NCBI RefSeq assembly: GCF_018223745.1
Contig: NZ_CP073653.1
Location: 1,293,001-1,357,000 of the forward strand
Reading direction: 5' to 3'
Source: Clostridium beijerinckii
Lineage (GTDB): Bacteria > Bacillota > Clostridia > Clostridiales > Clostridiaceae
Length of the DNA: 64,000 nucleotides
The notes beneath the pieces are model-generated. The model had not been told where the DNA came from and made no database searches. It was given only the letters and a program-made list of their open reading frames with translations. A program made the translations under genes and the position numbers. Shown in pieces: positions 14,486 through 22,889 of this stretch. Every line of letters begins with the position of its first letter. Position 1 is the first letter of the stretch.

Positions 14486-15451
14486 ATGAAAATAAAAAAA
14501 GAAATGCATCATATACATGATAAAAGCTATAAAGATTTGTTTTCTAATAAGAAAATGCTAGTTACTATGATTCAAAGTTTTGTTGAAAGTCCATGGGGAA
14601 AAGACATTACAGAGGATAATATGGAATTAGTAAATAAGTCATATATTCTTTCAGATTATGAGGAATTAGAATCAGATATAGTATATAAAGCAAATATAGA
14701 AGATAAAGAAGTAATATTTTATATATTACTAGAATTTCAGTCATATGTTGATTATAGTATGCCTATAAGATTATTTATGTATATGTCAGAAATATGGAGA
14801 GAAGTATTAAAGAATACTAAAAAGATAGATGTTAAAAGTAAGGAATTTAAACTTCCAGCAATAGTACCAATCGTATTATATAATGGAGAGTATAAATGGA
14901 CTGTAGAGAGAAAATTTAAAAATGTTATAAATAAAAACGAATTATTTGGAAATAACATAATTGATTTTGAATATATACTTATAGACATAAATAAGTATGA
15001 AAAAGATGAATTGATGAAATTAAAAAATATAGCATCAGCAGTATTTTTATTAGATCAAAAAGTAGATGTTGAAGAATTTATAAGCAGGATAAAAGAGATT
15101 GCAATAAACTTTAATAACTTGACAGAAGAACAAAAAATGATGATAAGGCATTGGTTAAGAACGACCTTGAATGACGATATGAAGAATAAATTAGGTGAAA
15201 GAATAGAGGATATTTTAATAGCAAAAAAAGAGGAGGTTGAAATAATGACTTCTAATATTTCAAGAACAATAAAAGAAACTTTTGAACAAACTAGAGAAGA
15301 AGCGAGATTAGAAGGAAGAGAGGAAGGAAGAGAGGAAGGAAAAATAGAAGTGGCAATAGAGATGTTAAAGGATGGAGAGCCAATAGAAAAAATAATTAAG
15401 TATTCAAAGCTTAGTGAAAATGAGATATTAGAGCTAAAGAAAAGTTTATAG
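14486..15451 (+). CDS. Rpn family nuclease (Transposase_31 / YhgA-like), diverged copy
   Basis: This 321-residue protein is homologous to the Rpn proteins at 3282 and 4531 but clearly diverged. The core is ESDIVYKANIEDKEVIFYIL then LEFQSYVD, keeping Asp and Glu-x-Gln. MPIRLFMYMSEIWREVLK and LPAIVPIVLYNG follow. The C-terminal hinge reads EGREEGREEGK in place of GIEK repeats, and the last helix is YSKLSENEILELKK. ATAGGTG precedes ATG 14486. It lies 42 nt behind another Rpn gene. It too contains a strong internal ribosome site and ATG at 15245. Confidence 0.87.
   Translation: MKIKKEMHHIHDKSYKDLFSNKKMLVTMIQSFVESPWGKDITEDNMELVNKSYILSDYEELESDIVYKANIEDKEVIFYILLEFQSYVDYSMPIRLFMYMSEIWREVLKNTKKIDVKSKEFKLPAIVPIVLYNGEYKWTVERKFKNVINKNELFGNNIIDFEYILIDINKYEKDELMKLKNIASAVFLLDQKVDVEEFISRIKEIAINFNNLTEEQKMMIRHWLRTTLNDDMKNKLGERIEDILIAKKEEVEIMTSNISRTIKETFEQTREEARLEGREEGREEGKIEVAIEMLKDGEPIEKIIKYSKLSENEILELKKSL
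15245..15451 (+). CDS. Putative intragenic RpnS-like small protein
   Basis: AGAGGAGG at 15229-15236 stands 8 nt before an in-frame ATG at 15245, giving a 68-residue protein starting MTSNISRTIKETFEQ. The position matches the internal start of the 3282 and 4531 genes to within one codon, although the sequences around it have diverged. That conservation supports real internal initiation. An antitoxin role is inferred from E. coli RpnS. Confidence 0.6.
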   Translation: MTSNISRTIKETFEQTREEARLEGREEGREEGKIEVAIEMLKDGEPIEKIIKYSKLSENEILELKKSL

Positions 15452-15504
15452 AAATCTCACTTCTTCGGTATTTCATAAAGGGGTGAGACCTTTGTGAAAA
15501 AATA

Positions 15505-15540
15505 GGAAAAGGCCCGTTACCATGGTAACGAGCCTTTTAG
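15505..15540. terminator. Strong terminator hairpin
   Basis: AAAAGGC-CGTTACC pairs with GGTAACG-GCCTTTT around an AT loop. It is nearly the same as the hairpin at 7465 and, as there, lies against DUF2922 3' sequence. Confidence 0.88.
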
Positions 15541-15542
15541 TT

Positions 15543-15596
15543 TTATGCTATATCAATTTTAGTAACAGTTTTCTCTGTTAATTTAGCTTCGAATTT
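15543..15596 (-). pseudogene. DUF2922 3'-end remnant
   Basis: Read on the minus strand this encodes FEAKLTEKTVTKIDIA and a stop, the last 16 or so residues of a DUF2922 protein (compare KLTQKTVTKIDIA at 7504). The rest of the gene is gone. With the adjacent terminator it marks a deleted copy of the sigma/YvrJ/DUF1659/DUF2922 operon. Confidence 0.8.
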
Positions 15597-15650
15597 TTTA
15601 AAAAAGAAAAATATGGTATAATTAAATAAAAATGGTCAGGGGGATGAGCA

Positions 15651-15989
15651 ATGGAACCTTATAGCGATGACAAATATAATAGTAATAATATAGTTAGCGA
15701 AGCAAAAAATAAGAGAACTTATTATGCAAAAGCGTCATCAGATAATATAAGTGTTAATATAAAAAGATTAGATGAAAAGTATATTAAAGTATTTAGGGTG
15801 ACCTCATATTCAGATATTGGTGAGGTGAGAAGAGCAAAGCTTGTTGATAATGATAATATTGTTTTAGATCCAGGAACAACAACTCTTATTATAAGAGTAT
15901 ATAATAATAAACCAGATTCAAGCATAAAATATGAAGATGATAATAATATCTTAAATGAATACGAAGTTAAAGTGGAGTTAGATAAGTAA
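15651..15989 (+). CDS. Hypothetical protein, 112 residues
   Basis: I do not recognise this protein. It has an Asn/Asp/Lys-rich N terminus, no signal peptide or membrane segment, and a strand-rich second half (YIKVFRVTSYSDIG, NIVLDPGTTTLIIRVYNNK, YEVKVELDK) suggesting a small beta domain. AGGGGGATG lies before ATG 15651 and a terminator follows at 16017, so it appears to be a real single-gene unit. It lies between two Rpn genes. Confidence 0.6.
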   Translation: MEPYSDDKYNSNNIVSEAKNKRTYYAKASSDNISVNIKRLDEKYIKVFRVTSYSDIGEVRRAKLVDNDNIVLDPGTTTLIIRVYNNKPDSSIKYEDDNNILNEYEVKVELDK

Positions 15990-16016
15990 ATTTAATCTTG
16001 AAATTAATATAGGATT

Positions 16017-16045
16017 AGCTTAGTGTTACCAGCACTAAGCTTTTC
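16017..16045 (+). terminator. Terminator of the hypothetical gene
   Basis: AGCTTAGTG/CACTAAGCT stem with TTTTC after it, 28 nt past the stop at 15989. Confidence 0.8.
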
Positions 16046-16149
16046 TTATTTATATTGTATTAAATTTTTTATAAAAATAAACATTTATCTTAAATTATTT
16101 AAATTATTCTATGGAGCAATGAGTATCACAAAGGGGGGCAGATACTTTT

Positions 16150-16234
16150 AAAGAAACACCAAGAACAAGCAGTGAAGTGAATAATTATTTAGTGCAGTTT
16201 TTTTGTTTTAGTGAAATTGGTTATAGGTTATAAT
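16150..16234 (+). promoter_or_regulatory. Cassette repeat unit 8 (degenerate hairpin) and promoter
   Basis: AAGAACAAGCAGTGAAGTG and TTTAGTGCAG show a decayed hairpin. TTTTTTTGTTTTAG and TATAGGTTATAAT (TATAAT 16229-16234) keep the promoter. It precedes the Rpn gene at 16288. Confidence 0.55.
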
Positions 16235-16287
16235 ATTACTATAATCAATATAAAGTATCAATACGTATGAGAGAGGAAGTGAAGCTT

Positions 16288-17139
16288 GTGTGTAGATTAA
16301 ATCCCAAAGTTGATTTTGCATTTAAAAAGCTATTTGGAAGTGAAGAGAACAAAGATATTCTTATTTCGTTTATAAATTCAATGTTATCAGAGAATCAACA
16401 AATAAAAGATGTATATCTTAAAAATCCATATAATATAGCAAATTATAGAAAAGACAAAATGAGCATACTGGACATAAAAGCAGTAGATGATAAGGGAATC
16501 TGGTATGATATAGAGATGCAGCTTTCAGAGCAGATTTTCTATGAAAAGAGAGCCTTTTATTATTGGGCAAAAGTATATTCAGATCAATTAGAAGGCGGAT
16601 ATAATTATGATAAGTTAAGAAAAACAATATCTATAAATATTCTTGACTTTGATTATTTGGATGAAGAAGAATTTCATAATGTATACAAAGTTTACAATGA
16701 AAAAAGTAAGAAAGAATTATCCTCTGTATTTGAAATGCACTTTTTAGAATTAAATAAATTCAAAAAGGATTTTAAGGATGTAAGAACAGCTTTAGATAGA
16801 TGGATAGTTTTTTTAAACAGAGCATATGAGCTTGAAAAGGATAAAATTCCAGAAGAATTAGCAGTAGATGAAGCAGTAAAGAAGGCTGTAGAAAGATTGG
16901 ACGTTATGTATTTGGATAAAGATGAAAGAGAAATATACGAAAATGATTTAAAAAGACTTAGAGATTACATAGCGGAAATGAAAACAACTGAAATAAGAGG
17001 AATAGAAAAAGGAATAAAAGAAGGAGAAAATAAAAAGGCTTTTGAGATAGCTAAAAATTTATTGGATGTTTTAGATAATGAAACTATAGCTGTTAAAACA
17101 GGATTAAATATAAATGAAATAGAAAAGTTAAGATTATAA
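16288..17139 (+). CDS. Rpn family PD-(D/E)XK nuclease, third PDDEXK_2-type copy
   Basis: It is nearly identical to the protein at 13536 over the nuclease domain (same ILDIKAVDDKGIWYDIEMQ core), but the hinge has only GIEKGIKEGENK and the last helix is TGLNINEIEKLRL. The two copies probably arose by duplication, followed by replacement or slippage at the C terminus. The start is GTG 16288 with the conserved GAGGA site. A terminator follows at 17231. I see no strong internal ribosome site in this subfamily. Confidence 0.87.
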   Translation: MCRLNPKVDFAFKKLFGSEENKDILISFINSMLSENQQIKDVYLKNPYNIANYRKDKMSILDIKAVDDKGIWYDIEMQLSEQIFYEKRAFYYWAKVYSDQLEGGYNYDKLRKTISINILDFDYLDEEEFHNVYKVYNEKSKKELSSVFEMHFLELNKFKKDFKDVRTALDRWIVFLNRAYELEKDKIPEELAVDEAVKKAVERLDVMYLDKDEREIYENDLKRLRDYIAEMKTTEIRGIEKGIKEGENKKAFEIAKNLLDVLDNETIAVKTGLNINEIEKLRL

Positions 17140-17230
17140 AATAAGTGATAACTCTAGGCTAGCGGTTTTGAAATTCAAAAATTCTCAGTAAGAAATTTAA
17201 TGAAAAAGGAACTTTTATATATTTAAATAG

Positions 17231-17268
17231 GAAAAGGCCCATTACTATGAAGTAATGGGCCTTTTGGC
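17231..17268. terminator. Strong terminator
   Basis: AAAAGGCCCATTACT pairs with AGTAATGGGCCTTTT. The rest of the 17140-17487 gap is AT-rich with no other feature I can support. Confidence 0.88.
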
Positions 17269-17487
17269 TTTATAATACATAAATTTAGAAATTATAAAAC
17301 TACCAAATAATATGTAGTATTAAATAAATTATGGATATATTTTAAATATTTAGGAAATAAAATGTTTGTTATTTTAATAAAAATATAAAAAAATTATATC
17401 AATATAGAGGAAATTGGAATAGCATGAAGAATTATCATACAGTGAAATAAAATAAAACTTTATATGTAAGAAAAGGGGAAATAATAA

Positions 17488-19569
17488 ATGAACAAACATT
17501 TAACAGGTTTAGTCGCAGTAGCGGCAGTAGTATCAGTGACAGCTTCATCAATTCCAGCAGAAGCAAAAGTAGCAACAGCAGAAGAAATAAAAACAATTAT
17601 AGAAGACACTTTAAAAGATTTCGTAGTAACTAATCAAACAACATCGGATGATGTAGAAGCAAAATACAAAGACGCTATATCAGGTTATGAAAATATAACA
17701 ACGGAACCATATATATGGATAGAAAAAAAAGCTACAAAAACTACAACAGGTTCTGCGGTAATCAATGTGGATATAGCTAATAAATCCCAAACAACTCCGG
17801 ATTCAGCGTGGGTTTCTATTGACAAAGACATAGCAGTTTTAACTCCGGATCAAGCTGTAGAAGATGCTAAGAAGTCATTGGCTAAGGCAAAATATGAAGT
17901 TGTAGATAGTATAGATTCTATGGACATAAAAAATGAAACGACACCTGGAGCTGTATTGATTAGAATTAATGATTCTCTATCTGATCTTGGAGTAACAGCA
18001 CAGTTTAAAGAGTTTACTATAACTCCGTCAACAACTAATTCTGAAGGTAATTTATATAGCAAAGTTGAGCTGTCAAAGGATGGGAATAGTACTGAGGTAA
18101 GATATAAAAAATACATAGATGAAGTAGATGATACTAATCAAACTATGGCAGAATTGGCAAAAGTTATAGAAAATAGAATGGAACATCTTAATGTGAATAA
18201 TGATTATACAAGTGAGAATATTCTAAATCGTTTAAAGCATTCTGTTGAAAATCCAAATTTATATTTAACGCTAGATAATCTTGATATTACAAAGTCTACT
18301 CTAGATACAGAAGGAAAAGCAACTGGAACAATAGTTATACATAAAGATGGTAGTACAGAAACACAAAGTGTATCTTTTAATATAGTAATAGACAAGGAGT
18401 TAACAGATGAGGATGAAGAGTTAATAAATGATATTGATGATATATTAAGTGATTATAGTTATACAAAATATAAGGGATCAAATAATACTACAGCAGATCA
18501 AATAAAATCAGAAATCGAAAATGGTTTATCAGATGAAAATATAAGAGTAGCTGTTTCAGATTTTGAATTAGATGCAGCTACTGATGATGAGTGGGGATAT
18601 ATAGATTGCAAAATAACACTTACTAGAGCAGATAACTCAGTTGTTACATGCAATGGATGGGTTGATATCTACCCATTATCTTGTAGCGATACAACATCAA
18701 ATGATTCTTCAGGAAATTCAGGTAACTCGGGCTCATCAAGCGGCTCAAGCTCATCACATCATCATTCATCGGGCAGCTCAAGTTCATCGTCAAATAGCTC
18801 AAGTTCATCAAGCAGCTCAAATTCTAACTCAGGAGCTGCAAATTCAGCAAATGGTACTGTATCAGATTCATCTAAACCAGTATCATTAGCTAATATGTCG
18901 AAGGAAGCTGTAAAAGCAGTTGAAGCTAAAGTAGTAAATAGTATAAGTGCAGTTACTGGAGCGACTGCTGGAGAAGCTAAAGAATTAGTAACAACAGATG
19001 GAGCTAAGTTATCTGTAACACCTATTGCTAAAGATGGTAAGAGTGTAGGAGCTGTTATAACAGCGGAAGCAGCTAGTGCAAAGGCAGTTATTCCAGTTGA
19101 TAAGAATCAGGCACCAGTTACTGCAGTTTATAAATATGTGCCATTATTAGATAAATATATTCAAGTGCAAAACGCAGTTATAACAACAGATGCTATTACA
19201 TTACCTGTACAGGCAAATGCAACATATGTTGCTTCACCAACAGTTATGCCAGAAGTGGCTACAATAAAACAAGGATGGGTACAAGCTAACAATAACTGGT
19301 ATATGGTAAATGTTACAGGAGACCCATTAACAGGATGGCAAAAAGATAATACAGGATGGACTTATATGTCACCATCAACTGGGGCTATGCAAACAGGCTG
19401 GGCTCAAGTAGGAGGCTCTTGGTATTACCTAAAGAATAATGGATATATGTCAACAGGATGGGTACAAGACGGAAATACTTGGTACTATTGTAATGCAGAT
19501 GGTTCAATGGCATCTAATACAACAATTGATGGATATACATTAGGATCAAATGGAGCTTGGATAAGATAA
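17488..19569 (+). CDS. Secreted cell-wall-binding-repeat protein, 693 residues
   Basis: A signal peptide (about residues 1-26, ending IPAEAKV) is followed by a long region with repeated strand-rich segments of unknown fold. Near residues 405-455 is a Ser/Gly linker containing a His triplet. A domain of about 130 residues follows (KPVSLANMSKEAVKAVEAKV...VPLLDKYIQVQNAV). At the C terminus are about five choline/cell-wall-binding repeats (TGWAQVGGSWYYLKNNGYM, TGWVQDGNTWYYCNADGSM). It should be held on the cell surface through these repeats. The start has AAGGGG 10 nt upstream and a terminator follows. No catalytic domain is recognised. Confidence 0.85.
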   Translation: MNKHLTGLVAVAAVVSVTASSIPAEAKVATAEEIKTIIEDTLKDFVVTNQTTSDDVEAKYKDAISGYENITTEPYIWIEKKATKTTTGSAVINVDIANKSQTTPDSAWVSIDKDIAVLTPDQAVEDAKKSLAKAKYEVVDSIDSMDIKNETTPGAVLIRINDSLSDLGVTAQFKEFTITPSTTNSEGNLYSKVELSKDGNSTEVRYKKYIDEVDDTNQTMAELAKVIENRMEHLNVNNDYTSENILNRLKHSVENPNLYLTLDNLDITKSTLDTEGKATGTIVIHKDGSTETQSVSFNIVIDKELTDEDEELINDIDDILSDYSYTKYKGSNNTTADQIKSEIENGLSDENIRVAVSDFELDAATDDEWGYIDCKITLTRADNSVVTCNGWVDIYPLSCSDTTSNDSSGNSGNSGSSSGSSSSHHHSSGSSSSSSNSSSSSSSSNSNSGAANSANGTVSDSSKPVSLANMSKEAVKAVEAKVVNSISAVTGATAGEAKELVTTDGAKLSVTPIAKDGKSVGAVITAEAASAKAVIPVDKNQAPVTAVYKYVPLLDKYIQVQNAVITTDAITLPVQANATYVASPTVMPEVATIKQGWVQANNNWYMVNVTGDPLTGWQKDNTGWTYMSPSTGAMQTGWAQVGGSWYYLKNNGYMSTGWVQDGNTWYYCNADGSMASNTTIDGYTLGSNGAWIR

Positions 19570-19578
19570 TTCTTTAAT

Positions 19579-19610
19579 TAGAGGTGCAGGGGTTGCACCT
19601 CTTTTTTAGC
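19579..19610 (+). terminator. Terminator of the surface protein gene
   Basis: AGAGGTGCA/TGCACCTCT stem followed by TTTTTT. Confidence 0.88.
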
Positions 19611-19616
19611 TTGCAC

Positions 19617-19671
19617 TAGCTGTAGAAAGATTGGATGTTGTGTATTTAGATAAAGATGAAAGAAAAATATA
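19617..19671 (+). pseudogene. Rpn gene fragment
   Basis: The sequence translates as AVERLDVVYLDKDERKIY, matching the Rpn proteins at 13536 and 16288 (AVERLDVMYLDKDEREIY). Only about 55 bp remain, joined directly to a Uma2 fragment. Confidence 0.85.
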
Positions 19672-19672
19672 C

Positions 19673-19895
19673 CCCATCCAATCAGTCTCACGATTTAGTA
19701 ACGAAATTAAACATATATATGAAATATGGTGTGAAAGAATATTGGATAGTTAATCCTATATTAAATACTGTTATGTTATATACACTAAACCAAGATAGAA
19801 TGTATGAACAAAGCATAGTTAAGACTGAAACTGGAATTGTCAAATCAAAACTTTTTGAAGAATTTGAAGTTGATATAGAAGATTTATTTTCCTAG
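19673..19895 (+). pseudogene. Uma2 family fragment (C-terminal part)
   Basis: It reads PSNQSHDLVTKLNIYMKYGV then KEYWIVNPILNTVMLYTL, the C-terminal third of a Uma2 protein, beginning just after where EVLSPSN-like sequence would start. The N-terminal two thirds, with the catalytic Asp and Glu, are missing. An open frame from 19656 exists only because the Rpn fragment upstream supplies an ATG. It is a recombination scar between two cassette genes. Confidence 0.8.
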
Positions 19896-19915
19896 GAAAT
19901 GATTGTTTAGGGTTT

Positions 19916-19948
19916 TAATAGAGTGGTATTTATTACCACTCTATTTTA
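19916..19948. terminator. Bidirectional terminator-like hairpin
   Basis: AATAGAGTGGTA/TACCACTCTATT perfect stem with a short loop and T-rich right flank. The space to 20059 has nothing else I recognise. Confidence 0.82.
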
Positions 19949-20059
19949 CTTATACTTAATATTAAATAATTGTAAAATACCCATAATAGGTTAGCATAAA
20001 TATTTTCGCGATATACATAATAACATTGTGGAAATTTTCTACTGTTGGAGGAAGTAAAA

Positions 20060-21109
20060 ATGTTTAAGAAAATGCTATCTATTATAATGTTTCTAATGAT
20101 AATGTCATATATGTTATTTAGCTTTAAAGAAAAAGCCACATTTGCGAGTATTAATGTTGCTGAAAAAAGGCCCGTTAGAGTAGCTGTATTTTTAATAAAT
20201 TTTAGTGATGATTATATTTCTTTAGTGCGTAAAGATTTAGAAGATATTCAAGAAGAAAATCCAGGAAAAGTAGAATTCACGTTTTATGATGCTAAATCAA
20301 ATCAAGCAGTGCAAAATGAACAGCTTGATAATGTACTTAAAGAAGGTGTTGATCTTATAATAATGCATCTAGTTAAGAACAGGGATGAATTAACGGTAAA
20401 AAGAGTTACTAATCAAATTGCTAAAGCTAATATTCCAGTGATATTTTTTAATAGGGAGCCGCTGCTAAGTGAGATTAAAAGATACAATAAATCTCTATAT
20501 ATAGGGTTAGATGCAAAAAGCGATGGAACTATGGAGGGCGAGATTCTTGCTAATGAATGGAACACAAATAGAGATTCCATTGATAAGAACCATGATGGAA
20601 TAATGCAATATGTTCTTTTAGAAGGTGAAAGAAATAATTTGGTAGCAGCTGATAGAACAAAATATTCTCTTTTAGCACTTAGTGAAGCAGGAGTAGAAAC
20701 TCAGGAGCTTGAAAGAGTATTTGCTTATTGGAGTAGAGAACTCGCAAAAGAGGCCATAGAGTCGCTATTTTTAAAAACTGGACCTAAAATTGAAGCCATA
20801 ATTGCAAATGACGACTCCATGGCATTAGGTGCAATTGAAGCACTGCAATCCTATGGATATAATTTAGGAGATAAAGAAAAAAATATTGCAGTAGTTGGTG
20901 TTGAGGGGTTGCCAGAATCACAGAAGTTAATTAATGAAGGATTAATGTTAGGGACTATTTTTCAAGATCCAAAAGCAATGGCAGAAGCACTTTATACTAT
21001 AGGGATGAATATGGTTAAAGGCAGAGATCCAATTGAAGGTACTGATTATCAATTTGATCAAACAGGAGTTGCAATTCGCATACCTAATCAAATTATATAC
21101 AAGAAATAA
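20060..21109 (+). CDS. Galactose/glucose-binding-like periplasmic-type protein (MglB-like)
   Basis: This protein has an N-terminal hydrophobic segment (MLSIIMFLMIMSYMLFS) and a sugar-binding fold of the type 1 periplasmic family: VRVAVFLINFSDDYISLV, NIPVIFFNREPL and NDDSMALGAIEALQSYGY. An EF-hand-like calcium loop, DKNHDGIMQYVLLEG, is diagnostic for galactose-binding MglB. There is no Cys for lipid anchoring, so it may be anchored by the uncleaved helix. No ABC permease or ATPase genes adjoin it, so it may serve as an accessory binding protein or sensor. The start is ATG 20060, preceded by GGAGG. Confidence 0.85.
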   Translation: MFKKMLSIIMFLMIMSYMLFSFKEKATFASINVAEKRPVRVAVFLINFSDDYISLVRKDLEDIQEENPGKVEFTFYDAKSNQAVQNEQLDNVLKEGVDLIIMHLVKNRDELTVKRVTNQIAKANIPVIFFNREPLLSEIKRYNKSLYIGLDAKSDGTMEGEILANEWNTNRDSIDKNHDGIMQYVLLEGERNNLVAADRTKYSLLALSEAGVETQELERVFAYWSRELAKEAIESLFLKTGPKIEAIIANDDSMALGAIEALQSYGYNLGDKEKNIAVVGVEGLPESQKLINEGLMLGTIFQDPKAMAEALYTIGMNMVKGRDPIEGTDYQFDQTGVAIRIPNQIIYKK

Positions 21110-21169
21110 TTTGATTTAGGAATATTAAAATCAGAGAAGAGCAACCATATACTTTTTGTAAAAATAAAA

Positions 21170-21236
21170 ATTACCGAGCATAAGCATTGTATTAAATCTA
21201 TTTTTTGTTTTAGGAAGAGAAAATATAGGTTATAAT
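21170..21236 (+). promoter_or_regulatory. Cassette repeat unit 9 (hairpin decayed) and promoter
   Basis: GCATTGTATTAAATC remains of the hairpin arm, then TTTTTTGTTTTAGG and TATAGGTTATAAT (TATAAT 21231-21236), upstream of the second Uma2 gene. Confidence 0.55.
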
Positions 21237-21289
21237 TAAAGTACTAAATAATTTTATGATACAGTTATTGTGTATGGGGAGATGATAGT

Positions 21290-21865
21290 ATGGAATCGGG
21301 GAATTTAGAAAAATCATTATTAAAAGAAGAGTGGATTAATAATATAAAATATATGTCGCCAAGGCCTAGATATAATCATATAGAGTTACAAGGAGAATTG
21401 TATTTGCAGTTAAGAAACTATTTCAAAAAATCTTGTAATGTTTCAATTGAGGCTGCATTATTTTTGACTAAAGAAGATCCAGCTATTATCAAATCCGATA
21501 AAAATATTATTGATAATTTAATAAAATCAAAGAAAGCTGAAGTTGCTCCAGATGTTGCAGTATATTGTGATAAAAATCAAATTTTTTATAGAGGATATAT
21601 AGGAATTCCGCAATTAGTTATAGAAGTTTTAAGTCCATCAAATTCAGATGATGATCTTATTTCTAAAAAGGATTTATATGAGGAATATGGAGTACCTGAA
21701 TATTGGATTGTATCACCAATGAGTAAGAAAGTATGGATTTATTCATTAGTAAATAATAAATATGAATTAAAGAATAATTGTACATTAAATGAAAAATTTA
21801 AATCTATAAGATTTGACGATTTAGAGATGGATTTATCAGAAGTTGAATTAATAGAAGAGGATTAA
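21290..21865 (+). CDS. Uma2 family (DUF820) endonuclease-like protein
   Basis: This 191-residue protein has the complete Uma2 core: YMSPRPRYNHIELQGEL, EVAPDVAVYC (Asp88), PQLVIEVLSPSN (Glu112) and DLISKKDLYEEYGVPEYWIV (Lys126 or 127). All nuclease positions are present. GGGGAGATG lies upstream of ATG 21290. It is alone in its transcription unit, with a strong terminator after it, and is driven by a cassette-type promoter. It differs strongly from the Uma2 protein at 2590. Confidence 0.88.
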   Translation: MESGNLEKSLLKEEWINNIKYMSPRPRYNHIELQGELYLQLRNYFKKSCNVSIEAALFLTKEDPAIIKSDKNIIDNLIKSKKAEVAPDVAVYCDKNQIFYRGYIGIPQLVIEVLSPSNSDDDLISKKDLYEEYGVPEYWIVSPMSKKVWIYSLVNNKYELKNNCTLNEKFKSIRFDDLEMDLSEVELIEED

Positions 21866-21867
21866 GA

Positions 21868-21911
21868 AAATCTCCTGCCTATATTTTTTATTAGTAGGTG
21901 GGAGATTTTTC
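21868..21911. terminator. Terminator after the Uma2 gene
   Basis: AAAATCTCCTGCCTA pairs with TAGGTGGGAGATTTTT with mismatches, followed by T and C residues. Confidence 0.82.
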
Positions 21912-21952
21912 TCTTTCGTAGCTGAATAAATTTACATAAACATCAGAAGAAG

Positions 21953-22510
21953 TCATTCATTTTGAGTTTTAAGGTATTCATAATAATAACGAATAGCTTC
22001 GTCAACGATGGTATTTAAATAAACATTATCATCAATATGAATGGCTTTAATTTTACTTAAGATTCTTACAGTAGAGCGTCTTAAAGTATAGCTTCTTACC
22101 ATATCAAAAGCTTCGCCATCAACAGATGGTGTTCTTCCATTTGGATTAACTTTTAAAGTTCTGTGGTCCAAAATTTCATTTTTGACATCAGGATTATATG
22201 GAATATCATGAGAATTTAAATTAGGTGTAGTATTAGTGCTATCATTGTTACTGTAATTATTATTATTATTATTGCTATTATTGCTATTATTGTTATTATT
22301 GTTGTTGGTGGTGGTATCGTGAATGGTGGGTGGCGCAGGATGTTCAATAAGTTCTTCATCAGAATCAAAAGAAAATGATTTTATAAGAGTCCCATCTAAT
22401 TTAAGCTCTCCTTCTGAGAAGGTAAATATATCTGAAGATTCATTTTCCACAATGGAAAAATCATCCTTGATTTCGCCTTTTACCTTAGATTTTTTTACAG
22501 ACATGTTCAT
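21953..22510 (-). CDS. Asn-rich protein with RHH-like C-terminal domain
   Basis: This 185-residue protein starts MNMSVKKSKVKGEIKDDFS, has a long Asn/Ser/Thr linker (about residues 65-95, mostly Asn) and a C-terminal region SYTLRRSTVRILSKIK...LNTIVDEAIRYYYEYLK. That region fits a ribbon-helix-helix DNA-binding fold (one strand, two helices). GGAGGA lies 7 nt before the ATG at 22510. The region upstream of its start is full of short repeats that could be its operator. It could be a CopG/ParG-like regulator; no ParA or toxin partner is adjacent. The assignment is structural inference. Confidence 0.6.
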   Translation of the reverse strand: MNMSVKKSKVKGEIKDDFSIVENESSDIFTFSEGELKLDGTLIKSFSFDSDEELIEHPAPPTIHDTTTNNNNNNNSNNSNNNNNNYSNNDSTNTTPNLNSHDIPYNPDVKNEILDHRTLKVNPNGRTPSVDGEAFDMVRSYTLRRSTVRILSKIKAIHIDDNVYLNTIVDEAIRYYYEYLKTQNE

Positions 22511-22665
22511 TTATAATTCCTCCCTATGTATTAAAATATGAAGAAATAATAGAGTATATAAGCCTCGTCATATCCAGAAATAATTACCCCCTCATATAAG
22601 ATATATGCAAATATTAAAATATATAAATACTTTAATATGAAAAAATTTAAATTTTTTTATATATT

Positions 22666-22815
22666 CATAGGTTTCTAGGTTCATATTTTAGAATAAAAAT
22701 AGGTTTAAATGTTTCTAGGAAAATAGGTTTATGGGAATATATTTTTCTAGGTAAGTATGTTTATAGAAAAATATTTACCTAGGAAAATATTTAAATATGT
22801 AAATATTTATAGGAA
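22666..22815. repeat. Iteron-like repeat cluster with CCTAGG palindromes
   Basis: ATAGGTTT occurs at least three times and TTTCTAGG three times, plus the inverted pair TTTTTCTAGGTAA and TTACCTAGGAAAA. The cluster sits upstream of the RHH-like gene on the minus strand. Such arrays are typical operators or centromere-like sites for ribbon-helix-helix proteins. The rest of 22511-22890 is AT-rich without recognised genes. Confidence 0.6.
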
Positions 22816-22889
22816 ACATAAGGGTTTGAGATAGATGAATGAAAATTTATATAAAATATATTATGGCAGAAGTTAATAGTGACAGCCAT

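Noticed and set aside
13536..17139. Intragenic antitoxin starts in the PDDEXK_2-type Rpn genes
   Set aside because: No internal ribosome site and ATG are conserved among the 6446, 13536 and 16288 copies; the ATGs in the 13536 repeats are absent from the others.
18641..18889. Open frame rich in His, Gln and Ala
   Set aside because: It is an alternative-frame reading of the Ser-rich linker of the surface protein at 17488.
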